This document shows positions 50,741 through 63,200 of a stretch of 64,000 nucleotides of DNA, piece by piece. Within the stretch, counting starts at the first letter, position 1. Each line of letters starts with the position of its first letter. A program made the position numbers and the translations under genes. The notes below the pieces were generated by a model. It searched no databases. It saw only the letters and a list, made by a program, of their open reading frames with translations, and was not told the origin of the DNA. Source of the stretch: Apostichopus japonicus. Its lineage: Eukaryota; Echinodermata; Holothuroidea; Aspidochirotida; Stichopodidae. Location: the NCBI RefSeq assembly GCF_037975245.1, contig NC_092562.1:25355054-25419053 (forward strand). Direction: 5' to 3'.

Positions 50741-51224
50741 AGATGTTATTAAGTGTGTGTTGTAATGGAACCCAGTGTTCCCTTCCAGTACACAATTAGG
50801 CTCATACGTGGCATATTACGCTGAACTTTGACACGACAGGAAGGGGATCTATTCTTGACATAATATTACTAATGGTTTACGTTTGTGATCGTATCCGTAT
50901 AGTCACAATTGCTCACCAATAATAAACACTCGGCAGAATTGTACAATTTCCGTTTTGTTTTTAAAACTCTTGAGACTATATTTACGGAAGCCTCCAAGGT
51001 ACATCGTATTGACGACAGACATACAATGCACCATGCACCACGTCAAAAATTTGAAAATAATCTTTCTGACGAGATGCATTGTCTGTAAAACGGTAATAAT
51101 CTGAATATACGCTGGTGCACACTTGCTACTCACTTAAACAAAACGTTTAACTTCTCAAAATTACCATTTTGCTGAGTTATATCAAGTCTTCAAAATGAAA
51201 GAATCTGAAAATTTCGCAAAATTC

Positions 51225-51246
51225 AGATTATTATTATTATTATTAA

Positions 51247-51282
<36 letters not shown>

Positions 51283-51470
51283 CATTATTATTATTATTAT
51301 TATGATTATTATTGTTATTATAATTATTATTATTGTTGTGGTTATTATTAATATTATTATTATTGTAATTGTTGTTGTTGTTATTATTATTATTGTAATT
51401 GTTGTTGTTGTTGTTATTAATATTATTATTATTATTTTATTATTATGAACAATTATGATGATTATTATTA
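51225..51470. repeat. Imperfect (ATT)n microsatellite, about 245 bases
   Basis: A long run of ATT repeats with GTT and GAT interruptions follows CAAAATTCAGATT. The corresponding tract in unit 5 is only about 40 bases (60774-60815), and there 51480-51560 is missing as well. This marks replication slippage or deletion after the 9.55 kb duplication. Confidence 0.9.
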
Positions 51471-54400
51471 TTATGATATTTGATTAATATTTGGTCAAGA
51501 TGAATGTCTCTTGTACGCTTCCTTGTATCTTACCCACATCATCACAACCGATCACACATATTTTACAGTACAGTTAATGTGGATGAAGCCTCGTCTGATA
51601 TACTAGGTACGGTACTATTCCCCAAGTTAGCGCAGTTCTTGGTGATTTGATAGTTTGTTTTATTCCCACCTTCGGGATTTTCCTCAATTGATGATTAAAT
51701 TACTGTGATTAAAATTGGGATGATTCACGGAAATAATACAACAACAAACAGAGCAGTAACGCAGCAGAACTCAGCTAAGCTACTATTTGAGAAGTTTGGT
51801 TTGATTGTCAATAAATTTCTGAGCAGTTAATTCATTCGTTTGTTCGAAAACTCTAAGACATGCGCGGGACATCGGTATCATTTCATTTCCTCTCATCTCC
51901 CGTTTTCTTTGCATTATGCTCCTTCTTAGTAGACAGAGTTTGGTACAATATTAGAAAGTTGTAAGCATTATAGTTTTCAAAACTAAAACATAAAGGTAAA
52001 TTAGTGTGTTATCTTTATTGAAATAAACAATGATAAAAGTTTGAGGTAAATATGAAGAGTCAAAAGGCTGTGTTCTTGAATACTTAAAATGCAGAGCTGT
52101 CGTTGTAGTATCTTTAAACCAGAATGCAAACTGTATTGATGTTTGATAGATGACTTCTTTGTAACAGGATATTGCTGACAATTTATCCGTATAAGATATC
52201 TTGCAAAAGGTTTGTTTATAATTCTGCAGATACTGTTCACCCTTGATGAGTTTTGAGCTCACAAAAGTTAGTATGTTTATACTCTTATACTCAAACTGAT
52301 ACCTGATCATGGAAGTAGTATACTTGTTCATGTTACAATTCTCACCCCCCCCCTTCCCTCTCCCCTCTCACTCTCTTTCACTCTTCTAGCTATTCCTCAC
52401 CCTCATTCTTTTCTAAAGTTTGATTCTTTTATAAGTATATGGCCAAAAAGAGGTCAACTGTATGGAACTGATTTTGTATTCGTTTAACTACATCAATCTT
52501 ATGTATGTTAAATGAAGACCCACCTTGATTTCGGTTCTGATTTGAGAGGTGGCAAACTCTATACAAACAGTCTATTTAAACCACCCGAGTGTTCTCTTTC
52601 AGGGAAAGTACTTATACAAAGAAAAACAGGAGATTATGTTAACATTTAACATTTCTATATGTTATGCTTAATGTGGCTTGGATGTCAGAGTACACGAATG
52701 GAAGTATACGAGGTGCAATAATTGGGTCAATTGAGACAAATATAGACCACTCCACGCCTCTCAGGAGCAGCGTACGAAACTTTTCTACAACTGCGTGAAG
52801 AGGTCTGTTTACAAGTGAAGAAAACGTCAGGCCGTCATAACGAAAATATTCATTGTCATGATTCGCAAACATTGAAGGGGGTGCGAATTGGCAACTTATC
52901 GCCTATCCAGTGATGGGTATGGTTAAGCTAGTGAGAAGGACATATAGAGACCATATTATACGTTGAAGAGTTAGTGTTTAAGTCAATGCATGTATTATCC
53001 GGATTATGCTACCTGAGACCGACATGGTATTGATCGTTTGAGATGGACGGGGTGGGGGTCTTAAAGGGGGGAGGGAAGGGCGTATCACACCTGTCCTTGG
53101 TTTCTTCCCTATGGCTGCATGTGCATTACGACCGCACTATCGTAGCTTACGGTGTCTCTTTTAAGTATTGTTAAGTGTTCTCCCCCAGTATTTTTTTCCT
53201 TCTCTTTATCGACCGTTGCCATCGTTATTTATTATCGCATCCAATTTACAATTGCCAGATTTTGCTGATTAATTTAACCGAGTCTTTCCGGGTAGGGTAG
53301 TAGAGGTGCTTCTTCCGGTAGTCTCTCTTACCATGCTAACATCTGCTTAATGTAGTCGTCCACATATCGGAAATACTTTTCAATCATCAAAGTGAAGTTC
53401 ATACGGCATTTTGTACTATGGTACTACTATGTTTTTATTGTGCAATAAACTTGATAAGAAAAGTTATAATGATAAAAATGATTATATCTATTAAAAATGA
53501 CATTACGACAAATTAAATGAAAATGAAATATATCAAACTGCAGAACCATCTATGCTAATGGACATAATTTTGACTTGTAAGGATTTAACAGTATAGAATT
53601 TTTAATCCAAAATGTTTCAATATCCAGAAAGAACAGTACTGTTATGTGAAATATATATACATAGATTTATAAGTAAAAGGAAACTGTCTTTTACCAGTTG
53701 TGAGCTAGCAAATCATTTCTGACACCAACCATCCCTTGAATAATTGTAATTAATGAACGAGAGTTACATAATACATTGCTAATACACTTTGAAATATTTT
53801 CACAACCCAATGCCAGCAAAAGCCATCTAGTATAAATCAGAGAGAAAATGGTCAACTTTGAGACCATTTGAGATAACCTGTTCTCCTCGTTTTGTTCTGC
53901 CTGAGTGTGATTTAAGCAAGACTATCAACTCTCTGAAGCAGAGTTCATTCCTTGGAAGACTTATATCTTATATAGAGCCCCCTCACAAAACTAAGTAAAC
54001 AGTATTGACCAAACTATGTTCACCAAACGAAAATCATAGTATTGAATTCACACATTAATTGTAGCTCTAATTTCGGAGTTATCGTGTTAAGGTTATAAGG
54101 TTTTCAGAATTTGACACCTGTTGAACTCATTTGATCTTGCACTCACCAAGCTGGACTACTTTCAACAAAGATGTGCTTTTTTGAGTTATCGTGTTTACAA
54201 GATTTTCAAACTTTGACTTGAACGTTGACCGCAAATGACCATTGAACTTCACAGAGAACAATAAGTTTCTTGTACTCAATAAGACGGAACCACATACCAA
54301 GTATGAAGTTAAGCCAACGATAACTCTTAAACGGTGTTTACAAGCAAATGTCACATACATACACACACACCCGCACAAACGCCGTCACCATCACTTAGAG

Positions 54401-55571
54401 ATTCCTTCTGCTTCCGGCAAAGAATTAAAAAAATGTTATCACAATTACATTAAATAATCTGTTCCGACCGATCAAAAAATCTGTTCATACATAGTAATAA
54501 TAATAATACGTTTTTAAAGAATCAATAATCAACTCAAATCAACTCTATAACATCAATGATATTGTAGCTCGATGAATGTTTATGAAGTGACTTATTTGTA
54601 CAAACTATCACGTGTCAAACACCAGCTGTCTACTGTTTTGCTGCTTCATGTAAGCAGTTTCACCTTTCGCTCGCTTAAAGTAGGCTACTAACTACTACAC
54701 CGCGACCTTCTATCTCCCCAGTCCAGTCCAGCAAAGCTTTGGTTTCTTCATTAGCGGTTTTATTTTAGTGAAATTGTTTCTTTTTCTTCTTTTTCCTTTT
54801 ATAGCTATTATTTTTTTGGGGGGAAATTTTTTTTAAGCTAGAAAATCCTACAATATTTACAAAAAACTAAATCTTTCTGGTAGACCAAAATTTCAAGCTT
54901 TTTGGAGATTTTATTCGAGAATCTGTTGCTTGTCAAAACACTTAATTTCTTCCTTCAGATTATGGACGCTTGTCAGTTACTTCCATAGTAAATACTTCCT
55001 TTGGAGAGGAAGCATATTTAGAGATTTTGGTGAGGCTTCCCTTTGAAAGACAATGACACTGACCCCAGTTCAAACTTTTAAAAGCACCAAATAGTGCAAG
55101 TTGGGACAATATATATCCATTATGACATAATATTATATTTAATTGACATCAAGTCTTTGCACAGTTCGACCCCTGGGCTCACTTATCTACAGGCAATGCT
55201 TTTGGTACACTTTCGCAAATTATGACCCTATTTGACCTCAACCAGACAAGCAAAGCTAAGTGTCGGTCACAGAGAGATACTGCAACTGCTGAGAGAAATA
55301 ATTATTAACTGTAATTAATTTCATGTTTTCTCATGTAACATGCTCAAAATGAGCTCTGAACTATTGTCACACACTACCGTAATGTGTCACTTCCAAGACT
55401 GAATTGCTTAAATAAAGATTGCTGAAAATCTGAATAACACTCTACGCAGGTTTGAAGCATTCTTCCTTTGGCTGCTAAAAGCTTCATATGACCTTTGGCC
55501 TTATATTACAGTGCCCTTGCTTTTACGCCACTATCAACGGAGTATTGTTACAGACTTTCATGTATGTATAG

Positions 55572-55603
<32 letters not shown>

Positions 55604-55606
<3 letters not shown>

Positions 55607-55668
55607 ATTGAAATCGTAATGAGTTGAAAAATCCAGCCTCCACCGGGATTGTAACCCGAGAAAACGTA
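55604..55668 (-). mobile_element. tRNA-derived SINE-like fragment
   Basis: On the minus strand, GGTTACAATCC (55646-55656) resembles a Pol III B box. TCGGG-TTACAAT-CCCGG folds as a T-arm with a 5-bp stem and 7-base loop. It interrupts the TA microsatellite that lies at this place in the other units. No A box is seen, so only the 3' half of a tRNA-like head remains. Confidence 0.4.
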
Positions 55669-55826
55669 TATATATATTTATATATATCTATCAATATGTG
55701 TGTGTGTGTGTGTGTGTGTATAAATTTATGCATTACGTTATTGAAAGTTAATTGAGTGGTGCAACCCTGATGATGTCATCATCTCTAATTAAGTCCTTTC
55801 ATTATCCTTACAATTATTTTCGGTAA

Positions 55827-58015
55827 TCACTCCTCCGCTATCAGCCTAAAGCTGTAGAGTTTTGCAGAATCTTTTGAAGCAACTACGAGGCGTTCTGTGC
55901 CATCAACGTCGAATGTGGTCAGAGAGACATTCGTAAAATTTGTCAGTGGTAGTATAGATAGTAGCTGTCGGCCATCTTTGCTATACTGTGCCAGGCAAGT
56001 TTCAGTAGTATTTGACCATAACATATAAATGAAGTCTTTTTTGTCTATACACACACCTAACGCAGTATTTGCAATAAGATCTGGTTTGGCCAATTCGAAT
56101 CCGAATTCGAATACGATTTTATTTTTCTGTCCCTCCATGGTGATTGCATGGGCGCCTTTTCCATGACATACCAGAAGAAAACCACCATGTACTGCGATAT
56201 CGTTCACGACACCGAATACGCCACCTGTTACTTTCACGGTGTGACTGTAGTTTAGCTGATGATCAAATATTAAGAAAACGTTACTGTATTCCAAACAAAC
56301 AATGATTCGATTTTTGTCAGGATCATAAGCTACACACAACATACGCTTCCCGGTTGTTACAACGTTATCGATGTACTTCCTGCTGTATGAACCATTACGA
56401 ACATCGTATATACCGATTTCATTGGGTGCACAAACCGTCACGACTTGATGCTCGGATAAGTAACTGCAATAACGATTGGTGTAGTTGATTTTGTATCTTC
56501 TTGACATCTGGTCCTGCTTTTGTATTTTTCCTTTCCTGTTGATGACGGTGATATGTGAATAATTAACTGGTGCAGTACCAGATATGACCATATTTCCATC
56601 ACTGGTTTGTGTGATGCTATCAATCAGATACTGACCTATAACTGATTTATCATTATGAGCAGCAGCTTGCTTAGCAGCAAATTCTTCAAAATCGATTAAA
56701 ACCTCTTGATCGACAATAACCTTTACCTTCCCCCAAACCATTTTCGTTACATCCAAAGTAAAATCAGATAATAATTCTAACTGTGGAAATTCTTGTTCCA
56801 TTTCTTTTACTAGGGCTTCACTGGCTGTCCTGATGTAAGGGATGCACTGAGAATCCGACCAATCGTCTTTAGAAGCAAGAATGGATGCAGTTGTCGCTGT
56901 AAAGTTCTCGTACCTTTCAATAATCTGTTCACAATAATCCAAGATATCTTGAAGTTCATTTTCCTTCTGCCTTGTTAGTAGTTCTTTTTCTGCCGACAGT
57001 TCCTTTAAATTTCCATCAAAATTCTCCAGTGTTATTTTGCAGTTAGCTTCGATTTTATCGTGTTCTGCTTGCACTTCTTGAGATTCTTGGTCATATTTCT
57101 GATCCAAGTTTGTCAACTCGTTTTCAAATTTGACCCTTAGTTGACATTTCTCCTGTTCTCTTCTGTTTTCTATGTCTTCTACCTGTGTCTCTTTCTCAGT
57201 ATCATTTTCGTTCATTTTGTCTTTCATCTTGTTAACATGCTGTTCGTATTGAATTTGCAACTTTTCGGATTTATCTTTTACATTTTTTCTTAGCTTCTGC
57301 GTAGCAGATTTAACCTTAGTTGGTAACTCGTACAACTTTTTTCATTTTTGGTAATGTCCAATAGCTTTGCCTCCAGTAATTCTCTTTCACTCTTCGCTAA
57401 CTCACCTACATCAAGCAGGTCGTGACCTTTGTGCATACCAGTGACACAGGTCACGCAAATCGGCAACCCTCCACATGTACTACAACATAACTGTGCCCTT
57501 TCTGTCTCGTGATCAGCACACATGGTATCTACCGTAAATGGTGATATTGTTTCCGAAGTCAAGTTCTTTTCTTTGATGGTTTCCAAGTTCAGAGTGTGTG
57601 GTTGGTGATCTTGAAACATTCCGAAAGTTAGGTGAATCTGAAAACATTCTTGACATAAAAATTTGTCACACTTAAAGCAGTATGTTGGTGTTGTTGATTC
57701 CTTACAACAGCTAACACATAACTGCTTTTGATCTTTCTTTACGAATGAGTCTTGTAATTTGTTCAACAACAGCCTACTCGTCATATGAAGATCAGTCTTG
57801 AATCCATCCACTCCGTTTTCGGGAATTTCACAATCCTGTTTGCATACTGAACATTTAAACATCCCTTCGCTTGCTGATTGAATGACTGATGTCAAGCAAT
57901 CCCTACAATATCGATGAAGACACGGTAACAGTTTTGGATCTTTAAGTTGATCCGAGCAAACAGGGCACTGGCAAACAGTCTCTGTCATGTCCTTGGAAGG
58001 TGTGGAGGATGCCAT
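55827..58015 (-). pseudogene. TRIM-4: TRIM E3 ligase copy with a one-base frameshift
   Basis: RING (17-58), both B-boxes and the start of the coiled coil read from MASSTPS at 58015. A run that has seven T on the + strand in TRIM-1, TRIM-2 and TRIM-3 has six here (57337-57342). This shifts the frame after ITKNEK and gives a stop at 57290. The remaining coiled coil and propeller are intact in the other frame down to 55827. A short coiled-coil stretch (NKMKDKMNENDTEKETQVED) differs strongly from the other copies and is two residues longer. A homopolymer indel is a frequent sequencing or assembly error, so this may be an intact gene of about 729 codons. Confidence 0.85.
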
Positions 58016-60290
58016 TGTTTCCGATGGATGATGGCTTTTTCTAGAAAATGAGCAGAAAAGGTACATGATGTAATTAGCAATTATTTACAAATAGCAAACG
58101 CGTAATGGCGGCTATATAGTTAGAAAACATATATACTCGAATAAAACCCTTGAAAAGAAACAATGACTACATTACTTTACAAATAAAACAAAGAAAAGCA
58201 AAAAGAAAGATATATACTACAATATTTTTCGTAAGTCGATAGTATGAAATGTGAATCATAAATATCAGGCAGGCAGGTACCAGTTGAAGAAATCATTAAG
58301 GGCATGTGGTTGACTGAACAACATGATATTGAATACAGCACCGTTTTTCCATGTCCTTTTCTTTCTTGTCCTGACATTGCAACTGCAAAGTTTCCGTAAC
58401 ATCCCAAGTGACATATAACGTTTGCAAAACGTTAGTTTAAACAAGTGACATAGACAATAGGACTATATACCGTGCTGCTTATACCAAAACTCATTATAAT
58501 GTCACGTTATTATAATGTAATAGCGATGTTATTATCAACGTTTCTACGTTACTTTGTAACAACTAATGTTTATAACATTGTGCAAATATTTTCGCTGTAT
58601 CACGTAAAGTAAATTAGTCGATAACTTTCTCATAAAGTCACTCTTTATATGGGTAAAATTGATTGTGACGTCCCTATATTCTTTGTTCAAGATAATTCCT
58701 CTTTATGAGATGATCTTTCCCTATTGTGTCATGTGTTCCGTCGGAGTCTGTTGCTTGCTTTAATTGTACGTGCCCTAGCCTAACCTTATAACTCTGATAG
58801 GTTGACAAATGAAATTAAACAAATTTTCCGTCACATTTCAAATATGATTATGTTTCAAATCTGCTGTAGTTTCCGAAATCGTATCAGGCAGTTTGACGGA
58901 ATTTTGATAATCAGATAGTGAGGACTGTGTAACTATAGAAAGATCTTAGAAGTTATATGTTATCACCATATGTTGGACAGAAAAAGTGAACAGTGTGATT
59001 GTTTCCAGCGATGATGAGATTTAGAGTTGAGATGGAAAGCAGAACAGATTTAGACAACGAAATTACCAGGTTATTTGAGATCTAAATATTTTCAATTATG
59101 CATCTTCTTTTTGCAATATATTTGACCCAAAAGGGAAGTCAAACAAGAAACATATAAGATTAATGAAACGGTTCAGTCTTCAAGACCAAAGTTTGGAAAA
59201 AATAAAATAAAATATCGAATCATATTAACACATTCTGTCAAAGAGCTCAAATAATTTGCATAATGATAAGTGATGATGAGTCTAACAGTACTGTTAATGT
59301 TATTACTAAAATCGTTTGATCCAATTACACCAGGCGTTTCAGTTTGAAGGCTTAATACTAAAAACCTGGGCCACTACACCATATACAGGGGCACACAAAT
59401 TTACGCGATACAGGATTTAATTTTTAAGGTCAACTTTATTGGCCAAAATTATGCTACTTCATAAAATGGTCACGTGTTCTCAAACTTCAAACATTCCTCT
59501 TTTACTTCCATCCTCCTTTAGTTGAATCAGTTGTTTTTAACTGTCCTTAATGTCTTGGAATAATGTGGTAGTTCAGAGGTTCCAGAAAATAATAATTTCA
59601 ATATGTCATCAACTTTTAGCATGCTAAATGTTTGGAACCTACACCGAATACCTTTAAAGTTGGCTTCATACAAAGTGACATGGTGGTTCACTTGTACGTG
59701 ACAGAGAAGTAATGAAAAGGTAGGTATGCTGACATTGTAAAAACTTGTTGGACCGTTTAATATAAATTAACACCTCCAATCAACACCTTCATTTCACGCA
59801 TGCGCACACATTATATTTTGGAAAAGAATAGTCAGTACTTCCAAACATGTATATTTCTAGACCCATTTGTTAGTAATTATTAAAATGTAAAACTTTTTAA
59901 GCAATGCTGATATCCGGTTCGAGCTAGAGCGATACAGCTGGAGTAGACGTGCTATTGTTTAATGTTGCAGTTTTACTTCACATATACTTCACAAAACGCC
60001 CATGAAGCCACTAACATACAAACATACGAACTTAGTTATGTATATTACACTATACAAGTACATACGAAACTGACAGTATATACGTACGGTATGTTACACG
60101 TAAAGGAAGTTTCCACGCCCTCTGCTGTACCTTCAGTTAACTTCTTGATATAACCGTATAGAGTCTCTTCACGTTCAAGTAATGATTCTTGGAGAGGAAA
60201 GCCTTTTCCTAGAGTACTATGAGAATCGTAAAAATGCTTTCCGAACATTTACTATTTAATCTCTCTCTCATGTACATATGTCTGCAGAAG
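58016..60290 (-). promoter_or_regulatory. TRIM-4 5' flank
   Basis: From about 58300 it is nearly identical to the TRIM-3 flank at an offset of about 9.55 kb; the segments 50414-50605 and 59962-60153 encode exactly the same peptide. TATATAG is at 58463-58469 (minus). The CRE-like palindrome is altered as in unit 3. A deletion of about 40 bases near 59530 distinguishes it from unit 3. No gene is seen. Confidence 0.4.
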
Positions 60291-63200
60291 ATGTTATTAA
60301 GTGTGTGTTGTAATGGAACCCAGTGTTCCCTTCCAGTACACAATTAGGCTCATACGTGGCATAATACGCTGAACTTTGACACGACAGGAAGGGGATCTAT
60401 TCTTGGCATAATATTACTAATGGTTTACGTTTGTGATCTTATCCGTATAGTCACAATTGCTCACCAATAATAAACACTCGGCAGAATTGTACAATTTCCG
60501 TTTTGTTTTTAAAACTCTTGAGACTATATTTACGGAAGCCTCCAAGGTACATCGTATTGACGACAGACATACAATGCACCATGCACCACGTCAAAAATTT
60601 GAAAATAATCTTTCTGACGAGATGCATTGTCTGTAAAACGGTAATAATCTGAATATTACGCTGGTGCACACTTGCTACTCACTTAAACAAAACGTTTAAC
60701 TTCTCAAAATTACCATTTTGCTGAGTTATATCAAGTCTTCAAAATGAAAGAATCTGAAAATTTCGCAAAATTCAGATTATTATTATTATTATTATTATGA
60801 TTATTATCATTATTGTACAGTTAATGTGGATGAAGCCTCGTCTGATATACTAGGTACGGTACTATTCCCCAAGTTAGCGCAGTTCTTGGTGATTTGATAG
60901 TTTGTTTTATTCCCACCTTCGGGATTTTCCTCAATTGATGATTAAATTACTGTGATTAAAATTGGGATGATTCACGGAAATAATACAACAACAAACAGAG
61001 CAGTAACGCAGCAGAACTCAGCTAAGCTACTATTTGAGAAGTTTGGTTTGATTGTCAATAAATTTCTGAGCAGTTAATCCATTCGTTTGTTCGAAAACTC
61101 TAAGACATGCGCGGGACATCGGTATCATTTCATTTCCTCTCATCTCCCGTTTTCTTTGCATTATGCTCCTTCTTAGTAGACATAGTTTGGTACAATATTA
61201 GAAAGTTGTAAGCATAATAGTTTTCAAAACTAAAACATAAAGGTAAATTAGTGTGTTATCTTTATTGAAATAAACAATGATAAAAGTTTGAGGTAAATAT
61301 GAAGAGTCAAAAGGCTGTGTTCTTGAATACTTAAAATGCAGAGCTGTCGTTGTAGTATCTTTAAACCAGAATGCAAACTGTATTGATGTTTGATAGATGA
61401 CTTCTTTGTAACAGGATATTGCTGACAATTTATCCGTATAAGATATCTTGCAAAAGGTTTGTTTATAATTCTGCAGATACTGTTCACCCTTGATGAGTTT
61501 TGAGCTCACAAAAGTTAGTATATTTATACTATTATACTCAAACTGATACCTGATCATGGAAGTAGTATACTTGTTCATGTTACAATTCTCACCCCCCCCC
61601 CTTCCCTCTCCCCTCTCACTCTCTTTCACTCTTCTAGCTATTCCTCACCCTTATTCTTTTCTAAAGATTGACTCATTTATAAGTATATGCCCAAAAAAAA
61701 GTTCAACTGTATGGAACTGATTTTGTATTCGTTTAACTACATCAATCTTATGTATGTTAAGTGTAGACCCACCTTGATTTCGGTTCTGATTTGAGAGGTG
61801 GCAAACTCTATACATACAGTCTATTTAAACCACCCGAGTGTTCTCTTTCAGGGAAAGTACTTATACAAAGAAAAACAGGAGATTATGTTAACATTTAACA
61901 TTTCTATATGTTATGCTTATTGTGTCAGAGTACACGAATGGAAGTACACGAGGTGCAATAATTGGGTCAATTGAGACAATTATAGAACACTCCACGCCTC
62001 CCAGGGGCAGCGTACGAAACTTTTTTACAACTGCGTGAAGAGGTCTGTTTACAAGTGAAGAAAACGTCAGGCCGTCATAACGAAAATATTCATTGTCATG
62101 ATTCGCAAACATTGAAGGGGTGCGAATTGGCAACTTATCGGCTATCCAGTGAGGGGTAGGGTTAAGCTAGTGAGAAGGACGTATAGAGACCAAATTATAC
62201 GTTGAAGAGTTAGTGTTTAAGTCAATGCATGTATTATCCGGATTATGCTACCTGAGACCGACATGGTATTGATCGTTTGAGATGGACGGGGTGGGGGTCT
62301 TAAAGGGGGGAGGAGAGGGCGTATCATACCTGTCCTTGGTTGCTTCCCTATGGCTGCATGTGCATTATTAAGCTAGTGAGAAGGACGTATAGAGACCATA
62401 TTATACGTTGAAGATTTAGTGTTTAAGTCAATGCATGTATTATCCGCAGTATGCTACCTGAGACCGACATGGTATTGATCGTTTGAGATGGACGGGGTGG
62501 GGTCTTAAAGGGGGAGGGGAGGGCGTATCACACCTTGGTTGCTTCCCTATGGCTGCATGTGCATAACGACCGCACTATCGTAGCTTACGGTGTCTCTTTT
62601 AAGTATTGTAAAGTGTTCTCCCCCAGTATTTTTTCCTTCTCTTTATCGACCGTTGCCATCGCTATTTATTATCGCATCCAATTTACAATTGCCAGATTTT
62701 GCTGATTAATTTAACCGAGTCTTTTCGGGTAGGGTAGTGAGAGGTGCTCCTTCCGGTAGTCTCTCTTACCATGCTAACATCTGCTTAATGTAGTCGTCCA
62801 CAGATCGGAAATACTTTTCAATCATCAAAGTAAAGTTCATACGGCATTTTGTACTATGGCACTACTATGTTTTTATTGTGCAATAAACTTGATAAGAAAA
62901 GTTATAACGATAAAAATGATGATATCTATTAAAGATGACATTACGACAAATTAAATGAAAATAAAAGATAGAAAACCGCAGAACCATCTATGCTAATGGA
63001 CATACTTTTGACTTCAGGGGAAAAAATCGACTATGTTTGAGACAGAATATATGAGGTTAAATAACTGTTATGACAGCATAAATTCATCTTTTATGACAGA
63101 TTAAATCAATTTTTACGACATACTGTGTTACAACAAAATTATTGAACAATTTGTTTCGTGAGAAGCAGTAATCTGTTATGACAAAATGAAACCAGATAGC

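Larger units (their letters stand above)
50741..55826. other. Unit 4 spacer, 3' side of TRIM-4
   Basis: No LINE or PLE-B is present. It holds a large ATT-rich microsatellite (51225-51470), C-rich stretches (52345-52370) and the TGACC-rich block (54080-54310), which is of the unit 1 type. A deletion of about 370 bases near 53577 is visible relative to units 2 and 3. The TA tract before TRIM-4 is interrupted by a tRNA-like fragment (55604-55668). No gene is supported. Confidence 0.6.
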
